A stretch of 8,285 nt of DNA from Acidimicrobiaceae bacterium (GTDB lineage Bacteria; Actinomycetota; Acidimicrobiia; Acidimicrobiales; RAAP-2), in contig PMFY01000198.1 in NCBI GenBank assembly GCA_003157945.1, forward strand, positions 208-8,492, in the 5' to 3' direction. The notes beneath the pieces were generated by a model. The model had not been told where the DNA came from. It did not search any database and was given only the letters and a program-made list of their open reading frames with translations. Shown one piece after another: positions 1 to 6,996 of this stretch; position 1 is the stretch's first letter; each line of letters opens with the position of its first letter. The translations under genes and the position numbers were made by a program.

Positions 1-76
1 CGAGCGGGGTGGACGCGAGCGGTCCGTCGCCGGGCGGGGTGGACGCCGGGGTCGGTACGGGGACGTCGGTGGCCAT
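1..76 (-). CDS. Possible 5' end of a gene leaving the window (unrecognised)
   Basis: An ATG on the minus strand (complement of 74-76) opens a frame that runs to the window edge without a stop, about 25 codons. The peptide is rich in Pro, Thr, Ser and Ala, starting MATDVPVPTP and containing two AST-P motifs, like a disordered N-terminal tail. Third codon positions are almost all G or C. Upstream on the minus strand there is only a weak Shine-Dalgarno-like CAGG. The gene would be divergent from the DUF2510 gene at 173. A plus-strand frame ending in TGA at 81-83 has equally good codon bias, so the strand is not settled. No family is recognisable from so short a piece. Confidence 0.3.
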   Translation of the reverse strand, partial: MATDVPVPTPASTPPGDGPLASTPL

Positions 77-172
77 GGCCTGACGGTAGCGGTAGGGGGC
101 GCGAAAACCCTGGATCTCGACGGTCGGGGCGGGCCGACTCAGGATCCCCCGGTGACGACGTAACCTGCAGGG

Positions 173-832
173 GTGCTGAATCTCAGCGGATCACAGCTGG
201 TCGTCGTCCTGGTCGTCACCCTTGCCCTGGCCTACCTGGGCTACTCCCTCGCGGAGGCGGACCGTCGCAACCTCGGACGCAGCCCCTGGGGGGTACCTTC
301 CGCGGGGTGGGCGGCGATCTGGTTCTTCAGCCCCCTCCTCGGATTCGTGCTCTGGTTCATCGCCCACCGGGCCGAGGTCCGTCGGGCCGCCCAGGCACCG
401 TTCGTCCCGGTCGGTGGCCCGCCGGCCGCCCCGCCGCCCGCCGCCGCCTCGGCCAGTGACTTCCCTGCGTACCCCCGTCGGGCGGACGGCGGGGCGCGTG
501 ACGTGCCGTCGGCCGCCCCCCCGCCGGTCACTGAGGGATCCCCCCCGGGGACCCCGGGACATCCGACCGGGACCCCGCACCCTGTCGCCGGCGCTCCAGG
601 TCCCGTGGCCGGCGTTCCAGGCCCTGTCGCCGGCGCTCCAGGTCCCGTGGCCGGCGCTCCAGGTCCCGTGGCCGGCGTCGAGCACCACCTCTCACCCCCG
701 GCATGGCACCCCGATCCGAGCGGCCGGTTCCACTACCGGTGGTGGACGGGATCCGAGTGGACGTCCTACGTCTCGGTGCACGGCCGCGTGGAGGTCGACA
801 CCAACCCGGACCAGCGCATCGGGCCGTACTGA
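173..832 (+). CDS. Two-helix membrane protein with C-terminal DUF2510 domain
   Basis: Predicted 219-residue integral membrane protein of unknown function. A GTG start is followed at once by a hydrophobic helix (about residues 8-26), a short charged loop and a second helix (about 44-64), so the start cannot lie much further downstream; its ribosome-binding site is weak (GCAGGG just upstream). Residues 75-172 form a Pro/Ala/Gly-rich, probably disordered linker that includes five copies of a PVAG(A/V)PG heptad at 137-169. Residues about 174-204 match DUF2510: PPAWHPDPSGR, then YRWWTGSEWTSYVS, with the usual Pro/Trp start and the W-x-G-x-x-W core. DUF2510 is a small domain common in actinobacterial membrane proteins, without an established function. 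Its soluble domain is tethered to two helices; the side of the membrane is not clear. It is followed by a 260-bp spacer, so it is probably transcribed alone. Confidence 0.85.
   Translation: MLNLSGSQLVVVLVVTLALAYLGYSLAEADRRNLGRSPWGVPSAGWAAIWFFSPLLGFVLWFIAHRAEVRRAAQAPFVPVGGPPAAPPPAAASASDFPAYPRRADGGARDVPSAAPPPVTEGSPPGTPGHPTGTPHPVAGAPGPVAGVPGPVAGAPGPVAGAPGPVAGVEHHLSPPAWHPDPSGRFHYRWWTGSEWTSYVSVHGRVEVDTNPDQRIGPY
581..679 (+). repeat. 21-bp in-frame tandem repeat (about 4.7 copies)
   Basis: Four full 21-bp units (581-601, 602-622, 623-643, 644-664) and a 15-bp partial (665-679) lie in frame in the DUF2510 gene and encode PVAGAPG or PVAGVPG heptads. Units 1 and 3 open with CCTGTCGCC, units 2, 4 and 5 with CCCGTGGCC, so part of the array looks like a 42-bp doublet. 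Copies differ at very few positions, which suggests recent slippage or unequal recombination. Gain or loss of a unit keeps the frame and changes only linker length. Confidence 0.9.
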
Positions 833-918
833 ACGGACCGGCCCTGCCGACCCCGGGGCGGTGCGACCCCGGAGCCCCGCCTCCCCTCGGGACCGACCGT
901 GCGGAGCACGCCCCTCCG

Positions 919-962
919 TTGACAGGGAGCCTGGTCACCCACTACCACGGGGTGTGGTGACC
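919..962 (+). promoter_or_regulatory. Candidate promoter overlapped by an inverted repeat
   Basis: TTGACA at 919-924 matches the -35 consensus of the main sigma factor. It is followed after 18 bp by TACCAC (943-948), a fair but imperfect -10. An inverted repeat, GGTCACC (933-939) and GGTGACC (956-962), brackets the -10, and three further pairs (940-942 with 952-954) extend it with one bulged base. That is a sensible position for a repressor site controlling the large secreted-protein gene at 1093, with a leader of roughly 130 nt. The motif matches are seen; the regulatory role is inferred. A second -35-like TTGACT at 989-994 has no acceptable -10 at normal spacing. The rest of the 833-1092 spacer shows only a 6-bp GC hairpin at 853-872 (CCGGGG/CCCCGG), a weak candidate terminator for the gene before it. 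Confidence 0.3.
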
Positions 963-1016
963 GACTGGCGACCTGCGCCTCGAGGCGGTTGACTATCGGG
1001 ACGACTGAATACAGCG

Positions 1017-1036
1017 GGCACCCGGTTTCGGGTGCC
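1017..1036 (+). promoter_or_regulatory. 8-bp leader hairpin upstream of the large secreted-protein gene
   Basis: GGCACCCG (1017-1024) and CGGGTGCC (1029-1036) are perfect complements around a GTTT loop. The hairpin ends about 40 nt before the AGAGGAG ribosome-binding site (1076-1082) and 56 nt before the ATG at 1093. If transcription starts near 950 it lies in the 5' leader and could affect mRNA stability or translation. No U-tract follows, so a standard terminator is unlikely. Confidence 0.4.
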
Positions 1037-1092
1037 GCCCGGGCAGGGGATCAGCCGTCCGCCGGCAGGCGGTCGAGAGGAGCGAGCGCGCA

Positions 1093-4000
1093 ATGGACCG
1101 ACGGATGACGGACGGAGGATTGGGCGCACGCGGTCCCGTGGGGCGCTTCCTGCGCATCGGCGCATGTGTGGTGGCGGCCACATCCCTGATGGCGGTGGCC
1201 ACGACCGGGGCGACGGGCGGCCACGCCGCCGTGCACGACCTCCGCCGCACGGCGACGCTCACCGCCGCCACGAGCGAGGCGACCTCGGCCACCCGCGACG
1301 GTGACAATCAGCGGACCGGCTGGTACCCCGGCGAGACGAATCTGACCCCGTCCCTGGTGGCGGGGGGCACGTTCGGCCAGCTCTTCAACACGACGGTCAA
1401 TGGTGCGGTCTACGGCCAGCCGTTGGTCGACGACGGCCAACTCCTGGTCAACACGGAGAACAACTACGCCTATGGCCTCGACCCGGTATCGGGTGCCATC
1501 CTGTGGACCCGGCAGTTCGGGTCGCCCCCTCAGGCGAGCGACATCGGCTGTGCCGACCTCGCTCCGACCATGGGCATCACCGGGACCCCGGTGGTCGACC
1601 AGGCGACCAACACCGAGTACCTGGTGGACGACGAGTACGTGTCGGGCGACTCGGGTCCCCAGGTCGACTACATGCACGCGCTCAACCTGGCCAACGGCGG
1701 CGCGGAGGAGCCCGGGTTCCCGGTCCAGATCGCCGGGACCGCGCAGAACCAACCGACGGAGACGTTCGATCCGACCTATGAGCTCCAGCGCCCCGGCCTG
1801 CTGCTCATGAACGGCGTGGTGTACGCGGCGTTCGGCGCCCACTGCGACGAGACCCCGTGGACGGGCTGGATCGCCGGCGTCTCGGAGGCGGGCAAGTTGA
1901 CCACGATGTGGACCGCCGACTCCGCACCGGGCGCCAACGGAGCCGGGATCTGGATGTCCGGCGGCGGCCTGGTGTCCGACGGGTCGGGCCAGATCCTGTT
2001 CGCCACCGGGAACGGGGGCACCAACACGACACCCACTCCGGGAACGACACCGCCGGCCAACCTTGCCGAGTCGGTGGCCCGGGTGGCCGTGCAGCCGGAC
2101 GGGACGCTGAAGGCCACCGACTTCTTCGAGCCGTACGACGCGCTGACCCTCGACAACAACGACCTCGACTTCGGCTCGGGTAGCCCCGTCGCGCTCCCGA
2201 ACGCCTACTTCGGCACGACCGCCGACCCGCACCTGGCGGTGGAGGTGGGCAAGGAGGGGTATGTCTACCTCCTCAACCGCGACAACCTCGGTGGCTACGC
2301 CCAGGGCTCGAACGGCACCGACGCCGTGCTGGGGCGCTACGGGCCCAACGGCGGCGTGTGGTCGAGCCCGGCGGTGTGGCCGGGGGACGGCGGCTGGGTG
2401 TACATCCCGACCGCGTCCGGTTCGGTGTCGGCCGGCGGGTCCGAAGGCCAGCTCGACGCCTATCAGTACGGCGTCGACGGGTCGGGCAAGCCGTCGCTCA
2501 ACCTGTCGGGGACGTCGTCGGACGCCTTCGGCTTCGGCACGTCGGCCCCGGTCATCACCTCGAACGGCACCACCTCGGGCTCGGCCCTGCTGTGGACCAT
2601 CTGGTCCCCCAACGGAACGGGGGTGGGCGCCCAGCTGCGGGCCTACAACCCGGTGCCGGTCAACGGGACGATGCAGCTCGTGTGGAGTGCGCCCGTGGGC
2701 ACGGCGTCCAAGTTCAACCCACCAGGCGTGGCGGGCAACCGGATCTACGTCGGGACCCGCACCGGTGCCGTCGAGGGCTACGGCGCCCCGGTCTCGAGCC
2801 CCGTGACCGCTCCCGCCCCGACGTTCCCGGCGACCGTAATCGGGCAGTCGTCGACCCAGACCGTCACCCTGACGGCGTCGGCCACCGTCACGGTCTCCAC
2901 CATCACCACCACCGGTCCGTTCACCCTGGGGACCCCGAGCAAGTCCCTGCCGGCCACGCTCACGTCCGGCGGCACGATGACCGTGCCCGTCACCTTCACC
3001 CCGACCACGGCCGGGGCGGCCGGTGGGTCGTTGACGATCACGACGAGCGGCCAGGGGACAACTGTCGACAGTCTGACGGGCGAAGGCCAGGTGGCGGGCC
3101 CGAACCTGACCTCGTCGACCCTCGGGGTCAGCTTCGGGGGCATCCCCCCGGGACAGCAGTCGTCACAGTCCGTGGCCTTCGCCAACAACGGATCACAGCA
3201 GTTGACGATCTCCGGTGTGACGTCACCCAGTGCGCCGTTCTCGGTGACCGGCGCGCCCGCGGCCGGCGCCGTCCTGCTGCCTGGACAACAGGTCGTGGTG
3301 AACGTCATCTTCTCGCCGACCGCCAACGGGACGTATGAGGACAACCTCATCGTGGCCAGCGACGGCGGCACGGTGGACGTGGCGGTGACCGGAGCCTCCA
3401 ATTCGCCCGCGCTCCTGCAGATCACCCCGATGTCGACGAATTTCGGATCGACACCGGTCGGCACCTCGGTGACCAAGACGTTCACCTTGACCAACACCGG
3501 CGGGAGCAACCTGGAGATCTCGAAGTCGAAGCCGCCGGTCCTCGGACCCTTCACGGCGACCACCACGTTGCCCGAGGGCACCACCATGACGCCCGGGCAG
3601 TCCTTCACCGAGTCGATCACGTTCACCCCGACCGCGGTGGGCGCCACGACCGACGGCTGGGTGATCACCGCCAGTGACGGGCAGGGGGTCCGGACCGTCC
3701 AGTTCACCGGAGCGGGAACGCTCGGCGACCCCGGCGCGACGGGCTGGCAGCGCAACGGCTCGGCCACACTCTCGGGTGGGTCGCTCCAGCTGACCTCGGC
3801 GGCGAAGTCCGTGACCGGATCGTCGTTCGCCCCGGTGATCACCGCCGGACAGGGCCTCGACATCCGCTACACGTCGACCATGACCGGATCGGCCTCGAGC
3901 GGTGACGGCAGCGCCCTGGTCCTGGCCAACCCGTCGGTCAGCGCGACCTCTATCGGGCGCGGCGCACTCGACTTCGGCGCCGGCGGATTGCCCGGCCTCG

Positions 4001-5547
4001 CCGTCGTACTGTCCGCCGTCCGCGTGCCGGGCGGCGCCCCGAAGAACTTCGTCGGCGTGTCCGACGGCACCCAACCGAAGAACCCGAAGCGACTGCGTTT
4101 CCTCGCCACTTCCACAGCCATACCCGACCTGCACGGTGCCGTGGCCATCCGGGTGACCCTCGGGGCGAGCGAGTTGGCGGTCTACGTCAACGGCACCAAG
4201 GTGCTGTCCGTCACGGCGAGCGCCCCTCCGAACGTACGCGTGGGCTTCACCGGATCGACCGGGGCGAACGGGGCAACGCAGGTCGTCAGCGGTGTCTCCA
4301 TCATCTCCAACGGCCCGGACACCATCGTCGGCGATCCGACAGCCGGGGGTTGGACGCTCAACGGCTCCTCGGTCCTGTCCGGCGGTGCGCTGCAACTCAC
4401 CCAGGCCGGAAAGACGACCCAGGCGGGCACGGCCTTCTGGCCCACCCCCTTCAGCGGCACCAACCTGTCGGTCACCTTCACGTCGACGATCGGTGGAGGT
4501 GGCACGAGCGGAGCGGACGGGCTCTCCCTGGTGCTGGCCAACGACTCGACCCAGCCGACCACGGTCGGGGCCCCGGGGGGTGGTCTCGGGTTCTCGGGCA
4601 TCAATGGCGTCGCCGTCGCACTCGACACCTACCAGAACGGATCCAATCCCTCGTCCAACTTCGTCGGGGTGACCAACGGACCCGTCTCTGCGTCGGTCCC
4701 GGACAACCTGCACTGGTTGGCGACCGACACGTCGGTGGCCAACCTTCGTGCCACCCACCTCTTCAACGTGAACCTGTCCAACGGCACGTTGAGCGTGACC
4801 ATGGACGGGACGCTGATCCTGTCGACGTCGGTGACCGTGGGGAACGACGTCCTGCTCGGCTTCTCGGGAGGCAACGGGGGCCTCACCGACACCCACAGCG
4901 TGAGTGGGGTCACGGTGACGGCGGCTCCCGAGGTGCCCGTCGCGGTCGGGGACCCGATCAACGGCGGCTGGGACCTCAACGGGTCGACGCTCCAGTCCGG
5001 CGGGACGACCCAGCTCACGCAGGCCAGCTCGGGATTCCAGAGCGGCACCGCGTTCTGGCCGACGCCGGTCGCCACGGACGACCTGACCGCGACCTACACC
5101 ACGACCATCGGCGGTGGGGGAACCCAGGGCGCGGACGGGATGGCCCTGGTACTGGCCGACCCGTCGACCGCACCCACGGCGACGGGGTACTACGGCGGCG
5201 GCCTCGGATTCTCGGGTATCAATGCCATCGCCGTCTGTGTGGACACCTATCTCGATCCGGGCTACCCGTCGGGCAACTTCGTCGGCATCTCCAACGGCCC
5301 GGTCAGCTCCTCGACCCCCGACGTCCTCAATTGGCTGTCGACGGCGAACGTCGTGCCCAGCCTGCGGGCGACGCACACGTTCACCGTCAAGGTCGACGAC
5401 GGCACACTCACCGTGTCCATGGACGGCAACCTCCTCCTCACGCAGACGGTCAACCTCGGCCCGAAGGTGCTGATCGGATTCAGCGGCGGTACGGGGTCAC
5501 TCACCGACACCCACGCCGTGTCCGGCACGTCGATCCTGACGACCTGA
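1093..5547 (+). CDS. Large secreted protein: PQQ-like beta-propeller, three ASH-type domains, three L-type lectin-like domains
   Basis: A 1484-residue predicted extracellular protein, probably for binding or adhesion. The start is fixed by AGAGGAG ten bases upstream. Residues 13-45 form a signal peptide: Arg-rich start, hydrophobic IGACVVAATSLMAVAT, likely cleavage near GHA-AV. Residues about 66-565 are a PQQ-like (quinoprotein-type) propeller, with blade motifs such as GLDPVSGAILW (128-138), GYVYLLNRDN (389-398) and IYVGTRTGAVEGYG (551-564); no PQQ-binding or catalytic residue can be assigned. Cys153 and Cys251 could form a disulfide. Three Ig-like ASH/choice-of-anchor-D-type domains follow, at about 572-666, 670-768 and 774-874, each with (I/T)F(T/S)PTA near the end. 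Three L-type lectin-like domains (878-1071, 1080-1278, 1286-1484) finish the protein, and it stops at the last lectin strand: no LPXTG, C-terminal helix or sorting domain. The ligand is unknown. The domain classes are clear; the biological role is inferred. Confidence 0.9.
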   Translation: MDRRMTDGGLGARGPVGRFLRIGACVVAATSLMAVATTGATGGHAAVHDLRRTATLTAATSEATSATRDGDNQRTGWYPGETNLTPSLVAGGTFGQLFNTTVNGAVYGQPLVDDGQLLVNTENNYAYGLDPVSGAILWTRQFGSPPQASDIGCADLAPTMGITGTPVVDQATNTEYLVDDEYVSGDSGPQVDYMHALNLANGGAEEPGFPVQIAGTAQNQPTETFDPTYELQRPGLLLMNGVVYAAFGAHCDETPWTGWIAGVSEAGKLTTMWTADSAPGANGAGIWMSGGGLVSDGSGQILFATGNGGTNTTPTPGTTPPANLAESVARVAVQPDGTLKATDFFEPYDALTLDNNDLDFGSGSPVALPNAYFGTTADPHLAVEVGKEGYVYLLNRDNLGGYAQGSNGTDAVLGRYGPNGGVWSSPAVWPGDGGWVYIPTASGSVSAGGSEGQLDAYQYGVDGSGKPSLNLSGTSSDAFGFGTSAPVITSNGTTSGSALLWTIWSPNGTGVGAQLRAYNPVPVNGTMQLVWSAPVGTASKFNPPGVAGNRIYVGTRTGAVEGYGAPVSSPVTAPAPTFPATVIGQSSTQTVTLTASATVTVSTITTTGPFTLGTPSKSLPATLTSGGTMTVPVTFTPTTAGAAGGSLTITTSGQGTTVDSLTGEGQVAGPNLTSSTLGVSFGGIPPGQQSSQSVAFANNGSQQLTISGVTSPSAPFSVTGAPAAGAVLLPGQQVVVNVIFSPTANGTYEDNLIVASDGGTVDVAVTGASNSPALLQITPMSTNFGSTPVGTSVTKTFTLTNTGGSNLEISKSKPPVLGPFTATTTLPEGTTMTPGQSFTESITFTPTAVGATTDGWVITASDGQGVRTVQFTGAGTLGDPGATGWQRNGSATLSGGSLQLTSAAKSVTGSSFAPVITAGQGLDIRYTSTMTGSASSGDGSALVLANPSVSATSIGRGALDFGAGGLPGLAVVLSAVRVPGGAPKNFVGVSDGTQPKNPKRLRFLATSTAIPDLHGAVAIRVTLGASELAVYVNGTKVLSVTASAPPNVRVGFTGSTGANGATQVVSGVSIISNGPDTIVGDPTAGGWTLNGSSVLSGGALQLTQAGKTTQAGTAFWPTPFSGTNLSVTFTSTIGGGGTSGADGLSLVLANDSTQPTTVGAPGGGLGFSGINGVAVALDTYQNGSNPSSNFVGVTNGPVSASVPDNLHWLATDTSVANLRATHLFNVNLSNGTLSVTMDGTLILSTSVTVGNDVLLGFSGGNGGLTDTHSVSGVTVTAAPEVPVAVGDPINGGWDLNGSTLQSGGTTQLTQASSGFQSGTAFWPTPVATDDLTATYTTTIGGGGTQGADGMALVLADPSTAPTATGYYGGGLGFSGINAIAVCVDTYLDPGYPSGNFVGISNGPVSSSTPDVLNWLSTANVVPSLRATHTFTVKVDDGTLTVSMDGNLLLTQTVNLGPKVLIGFSGGTGSLTDTHAVSGTSILTT
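3724..4305 (+). other. Lectin-like module 1 (divergent)
   Basis: Residues 878-1071 open with GDPGATGWQRNGSATLSGG, as the other two modules open with GDP-x(3)-GW-x-x-NGS. They keep SGDGSALVLAN (936-946), the equivalent of the ADG strand of legume lectins, and NFVGVS (985-990). The GFSGIN loop and the Asp-Thr-Tyr metal loop are lost: where modules 2 and 3 have DTY, this one has Ser974-Ala-Val976. It is probably a structural or non-metal-dependent copy. Confidence 0.75.
4330..4926 (+). other. Lectin-like module 2
   Basis: Residues 1080-1278. Landmarks in order are GWTLNGS (1086-1092), AGTAFWPTP (1111-1119), IGGGG then GADGLSLVLAN (1140-1150), GGGLGFSGIN (1162-1171), DTYQN (1178-1182), NFVGVTNG (1189-1196) and GFSGGNGGLTDTHSVSG near the end. 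These match the order of elements in L-type (legume-like) lectins: the ADG carbohydrate-site Asp (Asp1142), the glycine-rich loop and the DTY-x-N loop. It is the module closest to a classical lectin. Confidence 0.8.
4948..5544 (+). other. Lectin-like module 3
   Basis: Residues 1286-1484, the very C-terminus. It resembles module 2 throughout: GWDLNGS (1292-1298), SGTAFWPTP (1317-1325), GADGMALVLAD (1346-1356), GGGLGFSGIN (1368-1377), VDTYLD (1383-1388), NFVGISNG (1395-1402), GFSGGTGSLTDTHAVSG. Modules 2 and 3 differ at many synonymous sites, so the duplication is not recent. Cys1382 sits where classical lectins have a metal-binding Glu. Confidence 0.8.
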
Positions 5548-5559
5548 ACCGGGACGGAC

Positions 5560-5589
5560 GGCGTCGGCTGCCAGGAGAGTGCTGACGCC
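5560..5589 (+). terminator. Stem-loop after the large secreted-protein gene
   Basis: GGCGTCGGC (5560-5568) pairs with GCTGACGCC (5581-5589) in a 9-bp stem containing one G-T pair, with a 12-base loop. It begins 12 bases after the stop codon. There is no T-tract, which is common for actinobacterial terminators. It would separate this gene from the P450 gene 156 bp further on. Nothing else clear was seen in 5590-5690. Confidence 0.4.
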
Positions 5590-5692
5590 ACTGCCCACCT
5601 GGTGACTTGTCGTCGGCTCGTGGCGGGTGGCTCCCGCATCCGGCAGACTGACGGTGCACGGCTACGAGGACGAGTACGGAGGCGCGGTGCCG

Positions 5693-5737
5693 AAGGAGGG
5701 ACCCCGTGCCCGCCGGCGCTGCGGCCTGGGGAGGGAG
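5693..5737 (+). promoter_or_regulatory. Two ribosome-binding sites that compete to define the P450 start
   Basis: AAGGAGGG (5693-5700) lies five bases before an in-frame GTG at 5706. AGGGAG (5732-5737) lies seven bases before the ATG at 5745; a second ATG follows at 5748. The GTG start adds 13 residues (MPAGAAAWGGSDL) that do not resemble a P450 N-terminus, so ATG 5745 is preferred. The upstream Shine-Dalgarno is nevertheless the stronger match, and both starts may be used. A 28-codon frame (GTG 5654 to TGA 5738-5740) also overlaps this region and ends four bases before the ATG; no evidence shows that it is a gene. Confidence 0.5.
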
Positions 5738-5744
5738 TGATCTG

Positions 5745-6956
5745 ATGATGTCCGACGTCGACGAGACGGTGCTGACCGACCCCCTGTTGGATCCCGCCGT
5801 CTACGCGGGTGACCCGTACCCCCTCTACGCCCGGCTGCGGGCCGAGGCGCCGGTGGCCCGCAACGACACGCTGGGCCTGTGGATGGTGAGCAGTCACGCC
5901 GACGTGGTCGCGGTGTCGCGTGACCCCGGAACGTTCTGTTCCTCGAAGGGGATCATGACCTTCGAGATCGGCGCCGAGTACGCCACGCCGCCGACCATGA
6001 TGCACACCGATCCACCGGACCACACCCGCTACCGGACGCTGGTCCAGCCAGGGTTCCGCCCGAGCTACATGCGGGCGCTCGAACCGGGCATCCGGGCACG
6101 CGCCCGGACCCTGGTAGACCGCATCGAGCCCGGGGTACCGGTCGACATCGTCTCCGAGCTGGCCGTCCCACTTCCTCTCCAGGTGATCAGCGACCTGCTC
6201 GGCGTTCCCGAGGAGGAGTGGCCGCGGTTCTTCCGGTGGTCCGAAGCCGTCATCCCCGGCGCCACGGACTGGCCCGAGGAGGAGCGGAACCAGCTGAGTA
6301 TGGAGATGGTGACCTACCTGCTCGAAGCCGCGGCCGACCGACGGGCGTCGCCGAGGGACGACATCATCAGCGAGCTCGGTGCCGCCGAGGTCGAGGGGGA
6401 CCGGCTGACCGACGCCGAGCTCGGCATGTTCCTGGTGCAGCTGCTGGTGGCCGGGAACGAGACCACCCGCAACATGATGTCGGGCGGCCTCGTGGGCTTC
6501 GCCGAGTACCCGGGCCAGTGGGAGACGCTGGCCGTCCGGAACGCCGAGGGGGTCAACCGTGCCCTCCCGTTGGCCGTCGAGGAGATGCTGCGGTGGACGA
6601 CTCCGGTCGTGGCCTTCATGCGCACCACGACCCGGGACGTCGTGCTCGGCGGGCGGGAGCTCGCATCGGGCGATCCGGTACTCATGCTCTACGCCTCGGC
6701 GAACCGTGACGAGGCGGCGTTCGGGCCCGACGCCTACATGTTCGACTGCGGGCGGGAGCTGAATCCGCACGTGGCCTTCGGATTCGGTGCCCACTTCTGC
6801 ATCGGCGCGGTCCTGGCCCGGGTGGAGGGTCGGATCCTGCTCGAGGAGCTGCTGAACCGGTTCGGTTCGATCACGCCCGCCGGCGAGGTCGTGCGGACCG
6901 CGTCACCGGTCATCGCCGGTGTGAAGTCGGCACCGGTGGTGTTCGGAGCACGCTGA
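5745..6956 (+). CDS. Cytochrome P450 monooxygenase
   Basis: Soluble haem-thiolate monooxygenase of normal bacterial length (403 residues from ATG 5745; 416 if GTG 5706 is used). It should insert one oxygen atom from O2 into an organic substrate using electrons from a ferredoxin. Core motifs, numbered from 5745: DPYPLYARLR near the N-terminus (24-33); the C-helix motif DPPDHTRYR with His93 and Arg97; the I-helix AGNETT oxygen-activation motif (236-241); K-helix E-x-x-R (Glu280, Arg283); ANRDEAAFGPDAYMFD meander; and the haem loop FGFGAHFCIG (345-354) with Cys352 as the axial thiolate. No membrane anchor is present. The AGNETTRN I-helix is frequent in actinobacterial class I P450s, including sterol- and lipid-oxidising CYP124/125/142, but the substrate cannot be read from the sequence. 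No ferredoxin or reductase gene is adjacent, and the next gene converges on it. Confidence 0.95.
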   Translation: MMSDVDETVLTDPLLDPAVYAGDPYPLYARLRAEAPVARNDTLGLWMVSSHADVVAVSRDPGTFCSSKGIMTFEIGAEYATPPTMMHTDPPDHTRYRTLVQPGFRPSYMRALEPGIRARARTLVDRIEPGVPVDIVSELAVPLPLQVISDLLGVPEEEWPRFFRWSEAVIPGATDWPEEERNQLSMEMVTYLLEAAADRRASPRDDIISELGAAEVEGDRLTDAELGMFLVQLLVAGNETTRNMMSGGLVGFAEYPGQWETLAVRNAEGVNRALPLAVEEMLRWTTPVVAFMRTTTRDVVLGGRELASGDPVLMLYASANRDEAAFGPDAYMFDCGRELNPHVAFGFGAHFCIGAVLARVEGRILLEELLNRFGSITPAGEVVRTASPVIAGVKSAPVVFGAR

Positions 6957-6996
6957 GCGCCCTTCCGGCCCCGACCGACGGGCCGTGGCGCGGGTT

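Noticed and set aside
1159..1167. Possible lipobox at Cys25 (IGAC) of the large protein
   Set aside because: The hydrophobic segment lies after the Cys rather than before it, so this is not a lipoprotein signal; nor is there a twin-arginine motif before the hydrophobic core.
1051..2232. 393-codon open frame on the minus strand over the propeller region
   Set aside because: It is antisense to a clear signal peptide and propeller, has Arg/Gly/Val-rich composition, and crosses the leader and ribosome-binding site of the real gene.
3223..5376. 717-codon open frame on the minus strand inside the large secreted-protein gene
   Set aside because: Its product is Arg/Gly/Asp-rich low-complexity sequence with no recognisable domain; it is a by-product of high G+C codon bias, whereas the plus strand gives coherent domains throughout.
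4350..5585. 411-codon plus-strand frame overlapping the lectin modules
   Set aside because: The product is Arg/His/Pro-rich without domain signal; the overlapping frame encodes the three clear lectin modules.
5262..6794. 510-codon minus-strand frame over the P450
   Set aside because: It runs across two plus-strand genes and their spacer and shows no family motif; the plus-strand P450 has every core motif.
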